Positions 27,181 to 37,526 are shown, counted from the first letter of the stretch. The stretch is 64,000 nt of DNA from Staphylococcus sp. IVB6214 (GCF_025558585.1 NZ_CP094723.1:2108001-2172000); one strand, 5' to 3'. The notes: a model not told the origin generated them from the sequence alone. Program-made: numbers and translations.

Positions 27181-27322
27181 ACTTAAATACCTCCATATTT
27201 TTTAATCCTTCAATTCCTAGCAATGCCAACACACAGTAAAAATATGCTGCTATTGCTAAATGAAATTCCAATGTGCTTAGTAAAAAATAGGCGAGTAACA
27301 CCATCAGTAAAATATTCTTCAT
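27170..27322 (-). CDS. 50-aa membrane peptide of the island
   Basis: A short gene not long enough for usual cut-offs. MKNILLMVLLAYFLLST, then EFHLAIAAYFYCVLALLGIEGL, ending VFKYGE. It has a perfect GGAGGT site 4 nt before the ATG and overlaps the next start by 11 nt, so coupling is likely. Two short hydrophobic segments suggest a small membrane protein. Confidence 0.6.
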   Translation of the reverse strand: MKNILLMVLLAYFLLSTLEFHLAIAAYFYCVLALLGIEGLKNMEVFKYGE

Positions 27323-27347
27323 ATTGACCTCCATAATAGGTTTGACT

Positions 27348-27364
27348 TCTCACGCGTTGCAGGC
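27348..27364 (+). repeat. 17-bp island repeat TCTCACGCGTTGCAGGC, copy 1
   Basis: Perfect direct repeat of 28760-28776. This copy lies just downstream of the stop of the DNA-binding (excisionase-like) gene. Confidence 0.75.
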
Positions 27365-27367
27365 GTT

Positions 27368-27631
27368 TCAATTCTTCATTTGTTCAATTACATCTTCAAT
27401 GTCATGTCGGTCATGACGAATAGTCTTACCGATTTTAACTTTCCGTAAGCCATTCATTTCCCATTCAGTTATGACTTTATGAGTTACGTTGTACTCTTCC
27501 ATTACTTCTTTCTGAATAAGATATCGCTTACGTGATTGCTTAACTTTTTCCAAAGCTAATTTCTCAGCGATATTAACTATACTATCGACCAACTGTTGAC
27601 TAGCTTGCTCACTTAGGAATGGATGTTGAAT
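27368..27631 (-). CDS. Excisionase-like DNA-binding protein
   Basis: 87 aa from the ATG at 27631 (AAAGGTGAT site). The C-terminal RYLIQKEVMEEYNVTHKVITEWEMNGLRKVKIGKTIRHDRHDIEDVIEQMKN is a MerR/Xis-type winged helix, with the usual WExxGL and KxIRxxxxDI pattern. Likely island excisionase or regulator; context next to the repressor supports either. Confidence 0.7.
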   Translation of the reverse strand: MQHPFLSEQASQQLVDSIVNIAEKLALEKVKQSRKRYLIQKEVMEEYNVTHKVITEWEMNGLRKVKIGKTIRHDRHDIEDVIEQMKN

Positions 27632-27884
27632 CATAAGAATCACCTTTCTGATAATATTGGTGTTTTTTTTGCAAATACTGTTCAAACTTTTCAATGTTCA
27701 CCAAAGTAAGATTTCCGCTAATATTGAAATACATATTATCAACACCTAAATTATTATCGTCATAAGATTTAAGTAATCTATAAATAGTTGAATAGCTACA
27801 ATTAAATAAATCCCCTAATAATTTTGGTTTAGCATATAGTTGCTTATTAACTCTTTGATCATTATATTTTCTTGACTTGCACAT
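27609..27884 (-). CDS. HTH regulator divergent from the repressor (Str-like position)
   Basis: 91 aa, basic. KLLGDLFNCSYSTIYRLLKSY is a helix-turn-helix. It occupies the place of str in SaPIs, facing stl across a shared regulatory gap. Its end overlaps the next start by 23 nt. Confidence 0.65.
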   Translation of the reverse strand: MCKSRKYNDQRVNKQLYAKPKLLGDLFNCSYSTIYRLLKSYDDNNLGVDNMYFNISGNLTLVNIEKFEQYLQKKHQYYQKGDSYDSTSIPK

Positions 27885-28031
27885 CTAATTCACCTCCCTT
27901 TGAAAACAATAAACCGTTTTTGTTATTTCGGTTTCTCATATCATAGCATAGCCTTTCTAGAAAAAGCAACCACTTTTGTTTTTTGTTTTCTAAAGATGCA
28001 ATAAATGGTATATTTTATGTGAGGTGATAAT
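27885..28031. promoter_or_regulatory. Divergent regulatory region between repressor and early operon
   Basis: 147 bp holding two inverted repeats: AAACCG...CGGTTT (spacer 12) on the early-operon side and TAGAAAA...TTTTCTA on the repressor side. In SaPIs Stl binds here and a helper phage protein lifts it. The gap ends with GAGGTGATAAT before the repressor ATG. Confidence 0.6.
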
Positions 28032-28685
28032 ATGTGCGATGAAAATGCCATAGCTAAAAAAGTTGGATCCTACTTAAGAAAGGTTAGAGAAGGTAAGAAT
28101 ATTAAATTACGAAAATTCGCATCGGATATCGACTATTCTCATGGTCATGTGAGTAGCATTGAAAATGGTAAAAAAGGAATTCCAAAAAGCCAATTTTTAG
28201 AAAAATATTTAGATGAACTTTCTGATTCACATAAAGAATACAACTTCTATGTGAACAAAATCTCAGAGTTGTCAGAAGATAAAATAAAATTACCGTTCAT
28301 TGAATATGTGGATATAGATAAAGCTAGAAAGTCTTTATCAAAAGGCTATCTAACCGAATCAGAAAAGAAATTCATAAATAACCTTGATACTATCTCTGCC
28401 CCTTATGAGTATAAATACATAGAGGGTGATGAACATGAAATGATTGTATTTAGCCAACCTGTAAACGATCTACATTACCACTTGAATGATAAAAACAATA
28501 GAAAGTTTTACAAGAAAGTCGAATTAGATGAGATAGACAGAAAAAACGTAGAAATTTTGATGGATAGCTATTTCAAGAGTAAGATTAACTTGCAAAAGCA
28601 ATTTAAAAACCAGTTAATTCATGAAACTATAAATATTGAAGATTTAAATGAAATTATAGAAAAGTCTAGCAAAAATATTAATTAA
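28032..28685 (+). CDS. XRE-family master repressor (Stl-like)
   Basis: 217 aa. N-terminal HTH: VGSYLRKVREGKNIKLRKFASDIDYSHGHVSSIENGKKGIP. The C-terminal two-thirds (helical, charged) would bind the helper-phage anti-repressor; that part is highly variable among SaPI Stl proteins and I cannot tell which phage protein induces this one. Encoded next to int and divergent from the early operon, as in SaPIs. Confidence 0.82.
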   Translation: MCDENAIAKKVGSYLRKVREGKNIKLRKFASDIDYSHGHVSSIENGKKGIPKSQFLEKYLDELSDSHKEYNFYVNKISELSEDKIKLPFIEYVDIDKARKSLSKGYLTESEKKFINNLDTISAPYEYKYIEGDEHEMIVFSQPVNDLHYHLNDKNNRKFYKKVELDEIDRKNVEILMDSYFKSKINLQKQFKNQLIHETINIEDLNEIIEKSSKNIN

Positions 28686-28759
28686 TGGATTTTTAATTAC
28701 TAACTTCCTTTAGTCATCACGCCAAAAGGTAGCCATTCCTTAACGGCGTGTCAATCCAA

Positions 28760-28776
28760 TCTCACGCGTTGCAGGC
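28760..28776 (+). repeat. 17-bp island repeat TCTCACGCGTTGCAGGC, copy 2
   Basis: Lies 21 nt before the integrase start. Identical to the copy at 27348. May bind Int, Xis or Stl. Confidence 0.75.
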
Positions 28777-28796
28777 AATAGAAAGGATTGATTTAT

Positions 28797-29933
28797 ATGA
28801 TTAAGAAATACAAGAAAAAAGACGGTTCTACTGCCTATATGTTTGTTGCATATTTAGGGACTGATCCAATTACGGGTAAACAAAAGAGAACCACTAGACG
28901 AGGATTTAAAACTGAAAGAGAAGCTAAGATTGCAGAGGCAAAACTTCAAACAGAGGTAAGCCAAAACGGCTTTCTAAACAACGATATAACGACGTTTAAA
29001 GAAGTATATGAGTTATGGCTTGAACAGTATCAGAATACTGTGAGAGAAAGCACATATCAACGTGTTTTAACTTTATTTGATACAGCTATATTAGAACATT
29101 TTAATGATATACCTATTAAGAAAATAACCGTGCCATACTGCCAAAAAGTTATTAATAAATGGAACAAAAAGTACTCTGATATTAAAGCTATACGAATATA
29201 CACATCTAATGTGTTTAAATATGCCGTAAGCCTTAAGATAATCGCTGATAATCCATTTACACATACAAAAGCACCTAGAAAAAAAGAAACGCAACAAGAC
29301 GCGTCTATGAAGTATTATTCAAGTGATGAATTGAAACAGTTTTTAACTTTTGTTGAAGATGACCCATTATATTATGCTATTTTTCGAACATTAGCTTTTA
29401 CTGGCTTTAGACGTGGGGAATTAATGGCTTTAACATGGAACGATATTGACTTTACTAAACAAACCATATCTATTAATAAAACTTGCGCAAGAGGTGCAAA
29501 TTATAAACTGGTAATACAAGAGCCTAAAACTAAATCATCCCATAGAACAATAAGTATTGATGATAAAACTGCAAATGTATTGAAATCATGGCGCACTCAT
29601 CAAAGAGTGGAGTCTCTTAAATATGGTCACAATACCTCTGACAAACATCAATATGTTTTTACTACTGTACGTGATAATAAACCCTTATACCCAGAACATT
29701 GCAATAAAGCATTGGACTTAATTTGTGAGAAGAATAATTTTAAGAGGATTAAAGTTCATGGCTTTAGACACACACATTGTTCTCTGTTATTTGAGGCTGG
29801 TCTATCTATTCAAGAAGTGCAAGATAGATTAGGTCACGGGGACATTAAAACAACTATGGATATTTACGCTCACGTAACTGAAAAACAACGTGATCAAGTG
29901 GCTGATAAATTTGCAAAATACATCAATTTTTAA
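28797..29933 (+). CDS. int: Tyrosine integrase of the island
   Basis: 378 aa from the ATG at 28797 (AAAGGA 9 nt before). N-terminal AP2-like arm-binding domain (KKYKKKDGSTAYMFVAYLGTDPITGKQKRTTRRGFKTEREA), then a SAM-like core-binding domain, then the catalytic domain. Active residues: Arg in TGFRRGELMALTW, HGFRHTHCSLLFEAG (HxxR), His in RLGHGDIKTTMDIY, Tyr in DIYAHV. Ends close to guaA att. Intact. Confidence 0.95.
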   Translation: MIKKYKKKDGSTAYMFVAYLGTDPITGKQKRTTRRGFKTEREAKIAEAKLQTEVSQNGFLNNDITTFKEVYELWLEQYQNTVRESTYQRVLTLFDTAILEHFNDIPIKKITVPYCQKVINKWNKKYSDIKAIRIYTSNVFKYAVSLKIIADNPFTHTKAPRKKETQQDASMKYYSSDELKQFLTFVEDDPLYYAIFRTLAFTGFRRGELMALTWNDIDFTKQTISINKTCARGANYKLVIQEPKTKSSHRTISIDDKTANVLKSWRTHQRVESLKYGHNTSDKHQYVFTTVRDNKPLYPEHCNKALDLICEKNNFKRIKVHGFRHTHCSLLFEAGLSIQEVQDRLGHGDIKTTMDIYAHVTEKQRDQVADKFAKYINF

Positions 29934-29936
29934 GCA

Positions 29937-29961
29937 TAACGTATTCAAAACGTATTCAATG
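29937..29961 (+). repeat. Putative integrase arm-type sites, guaA-proximal end
   Basis: TAACGTATTCAAAACGTATTCA type doublet just after int. Same CGTATTCAA unit, twice, as at 18541-18566. Confidence 0.6.
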
Positions 29962-29969
29962 CAAAATAA

Positions 29970-30010
29970 AAAAGGCTAGAAACCGCATAATAACGGTAAT
30001 TCTAGCCTAT
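29970..30010 (-). terminator. Island-borne terminator serving guaA
   Basis: GGCTAGAA (29974-29981) pairs with TTCTAGCC (30000-30007), and a T-run follows on the minus strand. It lies just past the guaA stop but inside the island, so guaA now ends at an island terminator. Confidence 0.75.
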
Positions 30011-30026
30011 CATTTACTATATATAA

Positions 30027-30042
30027 TTATTCCCACTCGATG
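30027..30042. repeat. Island attachment core, guaA copy
   Basis: The last 16 bases of guaA including its stop codon. Insertion therefore keeps the guaA protein intact. Confidence 0.92.
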
Positions 30043-31568
30043 GTACTTGGTGGCTTAGATGTAATATCATACACAACGCGATTTACGTGATCCACTTCAT
30101 TCACGATACGTGTTGAGATTTTTTGTAATACTTCCCAATCGATACGCGCGAAGTCACTCGTCATACCGTCAATTGATGTTACTGCACGGACACCGACTGT
30201 ATAGTCATACGTACGATAGTCACCCATAACGCCGACTGAGCGAATGTCTGGTAACACTGTGAAATATTGCCAGATTTCACGTTCTAAGCCTTCTTCACGA
30301 ATCACTTCACGTAAAATGGCGTCTGATTCACGGACGATTTCCAACTTATCTTCTGTAATTTCACCAAGAACACGGATACCAAGACCTGGTCCTGGGAATG
30401 GTTGACGCCATACGAGATGTTCTGGAATACCCAGTTCGATACCTAATGCACGCACTTCATCTTTGAAAAGTGTGTTGATTGGTTCGATCAATTCGAATTC
30501 CATATCTTCTGGTAGTCCACCAACGTTATGGTGTGATTTGATTGTTTGTGCGGTCTTCGTACCAGACTCGATTACGTCTGTGTATAACGTACCTTGAGCT
30601 AAGAAGTCAACGCCTTCTAATTTAGATGCTTCGTCATCGAATACGTATACGAACTCGTTACCGATGATTTTACGTTTCTTCTCAGGATCTGACACACCTT
30701 CAAGTTTTGACATGAAGCGTTCTTTCGCATTCACACGAATAATGTTCATGTTGAATCCTTCACCGAACTGCTCCATTACCATGTCGCCTTCACCTTTACG
30801 GAGTAGTCCGTGGTCAACGAAGATACATGTCAGTTGGTCGCCAATCGCTCTGTGTAATAACACCGCAACAACTGATGAGTCTACGCCACCGCTCATCGCA
30901 CATAAGACTTTACGGTCGCCCACTTGTTCACGGATTTTTTGTACTTCGATATCGATGAAGTTTTCCATTGTCCATTGACCTGTACAATCACAAACACGAC
31001 GCACAAAGTTTTCTAACAAGTCGTTACCAAACTCTGTATGACGTACTTCTGGGTGGAATTGCACACCGTAGATGCGACGTTTTTTGTCTTCAATCGCCGC
31101 ATATTGCGTACTTGGGCTATCCGCAATCACTTCAAACCCTTCTGGAATTTCGATCACTTTATCCGAATGACTCATCCATACTGTTTGCTCTTCTGGTAAG
31201 CCGTGGAATAATTCGTCAGACTTCGCTTTAATGATGGCTTTTCCGTATTCACGTTCGTTTGCACGCTCTACTTTACCGCCTAAAAGTTTTGTTGTTAATT
31301 GCATACCATAGCAAATCCCTAATACTGGTACGCCTAAGTCATAAATTGCTGGATCAATTGTGAACGCATCGTCTTCATAAACCGAGTTCGGTCCACCTGA
31401 TAAAATGATCCCTTTAGGATTCATCTTTTTAATCTCATCTAATGAAATCTCATGATCATGCAGTTCACTGTACACGCCCATTTCACGAATACGACGTGTA
31501 ATAAGCTGATTGTATTGACTTCCAAAGTCTAGGACAAGAATCAGTTCTTGTTCTTTTGCCATTTCCAT
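30027..31568 (-). CDS. guaA: GMP synthase (glutamine-hydrolysing)
   Basis: 513 aa, full length. N-terminal class I amidotransferase: GICYGMQL (Cys nucleophile) and HPEVRHTE (His/Glu). ATP-pyrophosphatase domain: [11 protein letters not shown]-loop. C-terminal dimerisation domain ends PPSTIEW. It turns XMP to GMP. Last gene of xpt-pbuX-guaB-guaA; its 3' end is the island att site. ATG 9 nt after GGAG; the second Met (31562) is also possible. Confidence 0.97.
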   Translation of the reverse strand: MEMAKEQELILVLDFGSQYNQLITRRIREMGVYSELHDHEISLDEIKKMNPKGIILSGGPNSVYEDDAFTIDPAIYDLGVPVLGICYGMQLTTKLLGGKVERANEREYGKAIIKAKSDELFHGLPEEQTVWMSHSDKVIEIPEGFEVIADSPSTQYAAIEDKKRRIYGVQFHPEVRHTEFGNDLLENFVRRVCDCTGQWTMENFIDIEVQKIREQVGDRKVLCAMSGGVDSSVVAVLLHRAIGDQLTCIFVDHGLLRKGEGDMVMEQFGEGFNMNIIRVNAKERFMSKLEGVSDPEKKRKIIGNEFVYVFDDEASKLEGVDFLAQGTLYTDVIESGTKTAQTIKSHHNVGGLPEDMEFELIEPINTLFKDEVRALGIELGIPEHLVWRQPFPGPGLGIRVLGEITEDKLEIVRESDAILREVIREEGLEREIWQYFTVLPDIRSVGVMGDYRTYDYTVGVRAVTSIDGMTSDFARIDWEVLQKISTRIVNEVDHVNRVVYDITSKPPSTIEWE

Positions 31569-31588
31569 ACTGTTGTACTCCTTTAATC

Positions 31589-33085
<1,497 letters not shown>

Positions 33086-33090
33086 TTATA

Positions 33091-34362
33091 TTATTTCACA
33101 TTTTCTTGATTTTGTTGATAGTTTAGACCATTAAAAAATAAATTTAATACAATTGCTGAAATTGCACCTAATACAATCCCGTTTTGTGTCAACCAAGAAA
33201 ACTGGTCGCCCAACCCTTGGAATGCTTCAGGAACTGCTGTAATCCCTGCACCAAGACCGACTGACACAGCAATAATAATTAAGTTGTTTTGATTCTTGAA
33301 GTTAATGTCGTTCAATATGCGCATCCCGTATGCCATGACCATGCCGAACATCGCAAGCATTGCACCACCTAATACCGATAGTGGGATCATGTTGGCAAGC
33401 GCACCTAACTTAGGAATACAACCACAAATCATAAGCAAAATCACCATTCCATAGATGACATCATTCTTTTTTGCACCTGACAGCGAAACAAGTCCTACAT
33501 TCTGAGAGTATGCTGTATATGGAAATGCATTAAAAATAGAGCCTAACGTGATTGCAATCCCTTCTGCCATGTAACCTTTACGGAAGTCTTTGCGCGTCAA
33601 TGTCTTGCCGGTAATCTCGCTTAATGCATGATAGACACCCGTTGATTCTATTAGACTCACCAATGCTACGATAAAAAATACGACCGTTGCACCAAAGTCA
33701 AAAGCAAATCCTGTAAAGCGGAAGGGTCTTGGCAATTCAAACCAATGTGCTGACGCAACTTGACCCGCATCAATCACACCTAAAAAGCTTGCAAAGATTG
33801 TACCGATAATAAGACCGAGCAAAATCGCAATAGACTTCAAAAAGCCCTGTGCAAAACGTTGCAGTAACAAAATAATCACCAATGTCACGACACCTAATAA
33901 TAGATGCTTAGGATCTCCGTAATCTTTCGCACCTTGTCCCCCTGCGAGATAGTTCATTGCAACGGGCATCAGTGTAATTCCGATAATCGTGACAACACTA
34001 CCCGTCACAACAGGAGGAAATAACTTAACGAGTGAAGCAAAAAATGGTGCAATGATGATCACAAGTAATCCAGATAAGAAGAGTGAACCATATAAGACAT
34101 CAATCCCCTTCGTCTGCCCAATTAAAATCATCGGTGCAACCGCAGTGAACGTACATCCCAAGACGACCGGGAGTCCAATACCGATGCCTTTATAAACTTG
34201 TAAAAAGGTTGCAATCCCACACATAAATATATCTACTGTGACAAGATAAGCCGTTTGTTCAGCAGTAAAGTCAAGACTTGTCGCAACTATAATAGGGACT
34301 AGAATAGCGCCGGCATACATAGCTAATAGATGCTGTAAACTCAACAAGAATCGTTTAATCAT
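33091..34362 (-). CDS. pbuX: Xanthine permease
   Basis: 423 aa, NCS2/UraA-fold family with about 12-14 TM helices. Signatures: QHLLAMYAGAILVPII near the N-terminus and SLIESTGVYHALSEITGK (TM8 substrate Glu). It imports xanthine with protons. Its start overlaps the xpt stop by 8 nt. Controlled by the upstream guanine riboswitch. Confidence 0.93.
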   Translation of the reverse strand: MIKRFLLSLQHLLAMYAGAILVPIIVATSLDFTAEQTAYLVTVDIFMCGIATFLQVYKGIGIGLPVVLGCTFTAVAPMILIGQTKGIDVLYGSLFLSGLLVIIIAPFFASLVKLFPPVVTGSVVTIIGITLMPVAMNYLAGGQGAKDYGDPKHLLLGVVTLVIILLLQRFAQGFLKSIAILLGLIIGTIFASFLGVIDAGQVASAHWFELPRPFRFTGFAFDFGATVVFFIVALVSLIESTGVYHALSEITGKTLTRKDFRKGYMAEGIAITLGSIFNAFPYTAYSQNVGLVSLSGAKKNDVIYGMVILLMICGCIPKLGALANMIPLSVLGGAMLAMFGMVMAYGMRILNDINFKNQNNLIIIAVSVGLGAGITAVPEAFQGLGDQFSWLTQNGIVLGAISAIVLNLFFNGLNYQQNQENVK

Positions 34363-34939
34363 TGTCGTCTCCTAACAATGTGACTTTGTTATCTTTTAAC
34401 GATGCCACTTGGCAAAGCGAAGAGACGTTCAAGCCTGCTTCTTCCAAACGTGCACGCCCTGGTTGGAAACTCTTCTCTACTAAAATACCAATGCCGACCG
34501 TTTCTGCACCTGCTTGTTGTACCAAACGATGTAATCCAAGTGCTGCTTCACCATTTGCTAGAAAGTCATCAATAATCAATACTTTGTCTTGATCTGATAA
34601 AAATTCTGTTGACACAATGACACGGTTCGTATTATTTTTCGTAAACGAATGAACATCTGTCTGATAATGTCCTTCATTCAACGTATTCGGCTTTGCTTTC
34701 TTAGCAAACAGACACGGAACATTAAAACGATGTGCAACCATAATGGCAGGTGCAATTCCTGACGCCTCAATCGTTAAAACCTTCGTCACACCTTGGTCTC
34801 CAAACTGTGAATGGAACACTTCACCAATCTCATACATTAAACCTGCATCGATCTGATGATTCAAGAAACCATCCACCTTCAATATTGATTCGTCAATTAC
34901 TACACCGTCTTCGATGACTTTTCTTTTTAATGCGTCCAA
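34355..34939 (-). CDS. xpt: Xanthine phosphoribosyltransferase
   Basis: 194 aa from a TTG start at 34939, 7 nt after AGGAGG. This gives the standard N-terminus (DALKRKVIEDG) and length; the longer frame would run into the riboswitch terminator. PRTase motif VLIIDDFLANGEAA binds PRPP. Salvages xanthine to XMP. Confidence 0.95.
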   Translation of the reverse strand: MDALKRKVIEDGVVIDESILKVDGFLNHQIDAGLMYEIGEVFHSQFGDQGVTKVLTIEASGIAPAIMVAHRFNVPCLFAKKAKPNTLNEGHYQTDVHSFTKNNTNRVIVSTEFLSDQDKVLIIDDFLANGEAALGLHRLVQQAGAETVGIGILVEKSFQPGRARLEEAGLNVSSLCQVASLKDNKVTLLGDDND

Positions 34940-34969
34940 AACGACTCCTCCTAAATACATCAAGATATG

Positions 34970-35004
34970 AAAAAACCCCAAAACTAAAGAATATCGTTTC
35001 AGGT
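34970..35004 (-). terminator. Expression-platform terminator of the purine riboswitch
   Basis: On the minus strand ACCTGAAAC (35004-34996) pairs with GTTTTGGGGT (34984-34975) with a bulge, then a T-run. It lies between aptamer and xpt. Confidence 0.65.
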
Positions 35005-35139
35005 GTTTGAGTAATCGTCATACAATTGTAAAGTGTCGCTCATTTGGCAGTCTCTTCGCTATTCATTGCACGGTTTTTGCGATGTGAATCAATACAATAA
35101 ATAAGAACTGACAAAAGCTGCGTATTACAGATGCCGTCA

Positions 35140-35214
35140 TTACCCATAGTCACATCGTTTAAGGCGACGTGGTAGAAACTTCTAAAGCCATATTCTTCAG
35201 ATTATATGAGTCTA
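35140..35214 (-). ncRNA. Purine (guanine-type) riboswitch aptamer
   Basis: On the minus strand: P1 strand with ACTCATATAATC, loop AATATGGCTTTAGAAGTTTCTACC, then the P3 arm and the closing GACTATGGGT. These are the invariant purine-aptamer blocks. The C before TATGGG (position 74) selects guanine rather than adenine. It governs xpt-pbuX-guaB-guaA. The rest of the 427-bp gap is leader RNA and promoter. Confidence 0.93.
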
Positions 35215-35344
35215 TATAAATTATTAACTGATGATAGCAAATTTAACGTTTTTTCGCAATACTCGTCTAAAAAACAAGCGCTTTTTCAAATACCGCCATT
35301 ACTTTACAAAAGTGATAGATTAACCGCATAATAATAATGTATGC

Positions 35345-35369
35345 GTTTAACTTTTTATTTAAAGGGTAA
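35345..35369 (+). promoter_or_regulatory. SigB-type promoter of the YflT-domain gene
   Basis: GTTTAA (35345-35350), 13 nt, GGGTAA (35364-35369). Matches the general-stress sigma B consensus (GTTTAA, 12-15 nt, GGGTAT) at 11 of 12 positions. Confidence 0.8.
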
Positions 35370-35408
35370 GTGACAAAATAAGTAACGATTAATCGGAGGG
35401 GATCCACT

Positions 35409-35819
35409 ATGACTCAATTTAAAGTAGTAAAAACAGAAGATGACGCAATTCAAGCAGTAGATGCATTATTACGTGATGGATATAAAGAACACGAAATTAC
35501 AATCATTAGTAAAAATCGATTATCAACAGACCGATTTAACGACTCAGAAATTAAACAAACACCAACAGCTGGTACAATCAGCGATAAATTCATGCGCTTT
35601 TTCATCGGGGAAGATCCTGAAGAAGCTGCATTCACACGTTTTAAGCTTCCAGACAATGAAAAAGAACAACTTAAGCAAGCCGTACTTGATGGCGAAATTG
35701 TTATTCTTGTGAAACACTTTGAATCTGGCAATCACAGCGAAGTATCGCAAACAAATAGTTCATACGACACACATGACTTTAAACATCACCCATCTGAACA
35801 TAAGGGCGATATTGAATAA
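35409..35819 (+). CDS. General stress protein, YflT domain
   Basis: 136 aa. FKVVKTEDDAIQAVDALLRDGYKEHEITIISK is the YflT (heat-induced stress protein) signature, followed by an acidic middle and a His/Ser-rich low-complexity tail. Soluble. Role not known, but family members belong to the SigB regulon, which the promoter supports. CGGAGGGGAT ribosome site. Confidence 0.85.
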   Translation: MTQFKVVKTEDDAIQAVDALLRDGYKEHEITIISKNRLSTDRFNDSEIKQTPTAGTISDKFMRFFIGEDPEEAAFTRFKLPDNEKEQLKQAVLDGEIVILVKHFESGNHSEVSQTNSSYDTHDFKHHPSEHKGDIE

Positions 35820-35833
35820 TATAGAAACATCTA

Positions 35834-35870
35834 ACACTCAAGCAACATATCTTGCTTGAGTGTTTTTTAC
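35834..35870 (+). terminator. Terminator after the stress gene
   Basis: ACACTCAAGC (35834-35843) pairs with GCTTGAGTGT (35854-35863), followed by a T-run. Confidence 0.85.
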
Positions 35871-35928
35871 GTGGAGTACCGATTTGTCATTATGCTATAC
35901 TAGAGCCATTAAAAAGAGGTGATAGACG

Positions 35929-36603
35929 ATGGATTTTATTCAAATCAAATCAACGCAAGATCAATGGTATCAACCTGCACTAGACTTTTACTTAGGGAGA
36001 TTAGATGCACTTGTCACTGAAGACGAGTCGGTTTTCGTCCAATCACTCAAGACAGAAAAGACGAAAAACGATTATGTTTTTTTAGTCGGCATTGAAGATG
36101 ACCGTGTTGTCAGCTTTGCAACTGCGCATTATGAAGCAACGACAAATGCAGGATTCATTATCTACTTACTTGCCGAACAAGGCACACATCATGAAGCTTA
36201 TCTTGAAGAGACACTCCATCAAACTGAAGTCCACATCAATGCACTGGCACAACAATTACATGGTCGTGATGTCAACTTCTTTATGTTCGAGTCAACGTTC
36301 GAGTCACCGGATGTCGATTCTAAAACGGCAGACGATATTGCATTTCGCAGACGTTTCTTAACACAACAAGGCTTTGAAAAGCAGACAAAGATTTCATATA
36401 TACAACCTTCACTCGACCGAAACGGAAAGCCTGTACCATTAGACTTATATATTAAGGCGAACATTCCTTTAACGAAAGACATCTACGGTGCAAGTATCAA
36501 GTCTTGTTATATTCTCAAATATGTCTTTGCGAATAGACTGCCACGCAAAGTTATTTATCCGTTACTCGTCAAGATGGATTTGCGTAAAGAACCGAATGCA
36601 TAA
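35929..36603 (+). CDS. GNAT-type acetyltransferase-like protein
   Basis: 224 aa. VFLVGIEDDRVVSFATAHYEATTNAGFIIYLLAEQGTHHEAYLEETLHQTEVHINALAQ fits a GNAT core with a degenerate acetyl-CoA loop. FRRRFLTQQGFEKQTKISYIQP resembles the C-terminal strand region. Substrate unknown. Single gene, ribosome site AGAGGTGAT. Confidence 0.65.
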   Translation: MDFIQIKSTQDQWYQPALDFYLGRLDALVTEDESVFVQSLKTEKTKNDYVFLVGIEDDRVVSFATAHYEATTNAGFIIYLLAEQGTHHEAYLEETLHQTEVHINALAQQLHGRDVNFFMFESTFESPDVDSKTADDIAFRRRFLTQQGFEKQTKISYIQPSLDRNGKPVPLDLYIKANIPLTKDIYGASIKSCYILKYVFANRLPRKVIYPLLVKMDLRKEPNA

Positions 36604-36713
36604 GCCCTTGAAATCAATCCGTAAAGTCGCTACAATGAAGTAGAGGTAAGACTGACGGCTCACTGAACGAACACTGACAGCTGTCTAAATTGTAGGAGAA
36701 AGGATCCGATTAT

Positions 36714-37313
36714 ATGCTAACAAAAGAATTCGCACAAAAATCTGGCTTAAGCGAAAAGCAAGTCCGAAAAATTGTTCAGCATCTCGAAGAACGTGGTTAT
36801 CACTTAGATAAAACGGAATATCGTGGACGTGAAGCGACAGATTTTAAAGAAGAAGATATCGAACTCTTTCAAGAAATCGCAGAACGTGTTGGACAAACAA
36901 ACAGTTACGAACTCGCATTTGAAGAACTCGAAAAAGAAAAAGACTTTTTACAAGTGATTGTGAAGGAAGATACACAACAACTTCCTGCTGACCAACAACT
37001 TTCTAATCTATTCAAAGAATTACACAACGAAATCAATCAAATGCGTGAAGAGCGTCAAATACTTGGACAAATGGTGACGCAAGTTCACAAACAACAAGAG
37101 GCATTGACTGAGTTACATAACAAGTTAGAAGCACAGCTTAAATCGAACAGTGCATCTATGGAATCACTCACTGAAGCACAAAAACAACAAACTGAACAAC
37201 TCAGCACAACACAAAAACATATTGAATCACAAATAGAAGGACAAAAAGCATTAGCACACACAATTGAACGCAATGAGAAAAAAGGTTTTCTCCAACGATT
37301 ATTCGGCGGTTAA
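36714..37313 (+). CDS. MerR-like HTH protein with long coiled coil
   Basis: 199 aa. N-terminal KEFAQKSGLSEKQVRKIVQHLEERGYHLDKTEYRGREATDF is a MerR/RacA-like winged helix. Residues about 90-185 are a Gln/Glu-rich coiled coil, and the end EKKGFLQRLFGG is a short amphipathic tail that may touch membrane or partner. Similar proteins bind DNA for chromosome organisation or regulation; function here unproven. Confidence 0.65.
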   Translation: MLTKEFAQKSGLSEKQVRKIVQHLEERGYHLDKTEYRGREATDFKEEDIELFQEIAERVGQTNSYELAFEELEKEKDFLQVIVKEDTQQLPADQQLSNLFKELHNEINQMREERQILGQMVTQVHKQQEALTELHNKLEAQLKSNSASMESLTEAQKQQTEQLSTTQKHIESQIEGQKALAHTIERNEKKGFLQRLFGG

Positions 37314-37362
37314 AACACAACTTTTATTTGAGTAAATGACTTGTTTTACAATTAAATAACAT

Positions 37363-37446
37363 GCTAGGGGTGCTCGAAGTGAGCTGAGAAAGACGGACTC
37401 TTAACTCTTTGAACCTGATATGGTTAATGCCATCGAAGGGAAGCAA
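37363..37446 (+). ncRNA. TPP riboswitch (THI box)
   Basis: The conserved blocks are AGGGGTGCTCG, GCTGAGAAAGACGG, CTTTGAACCTGATATGGTTAATGCCATCGAAGGGAAG. They form the two TPP-sensing arms. It controls thiO. Confidence 0.95.
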
Positions 37447-37526
37447 TTACATGTCATGTGCTTCATGATAGCCATGCAGCGTTAAAGCATGCATCACAGA
37501 TGACTCAATTTCAATCATACATGTCA

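Larger units (their letters stand above)
18426..30042. mobile_element. SaPI-like phage-inducible chromosomal island in the guaA 3' end
   Basis: About 11.6 kb between identical 16-bp att cores. Gene order is that of a PICI: integrase and Stl-like repressor (plus strand) next to guaA; divergent HTH regulator, DNA-binding protein, small genes, rep/primase genes and a packaging operon ending in terS (minus strand); then cargo at the other end. SaPIs using the guaA end as att are known. No capsid-remodelling gene was recognised. The integrase and repressor read as intact, so mobility is plausible. Confidence 0.92.
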
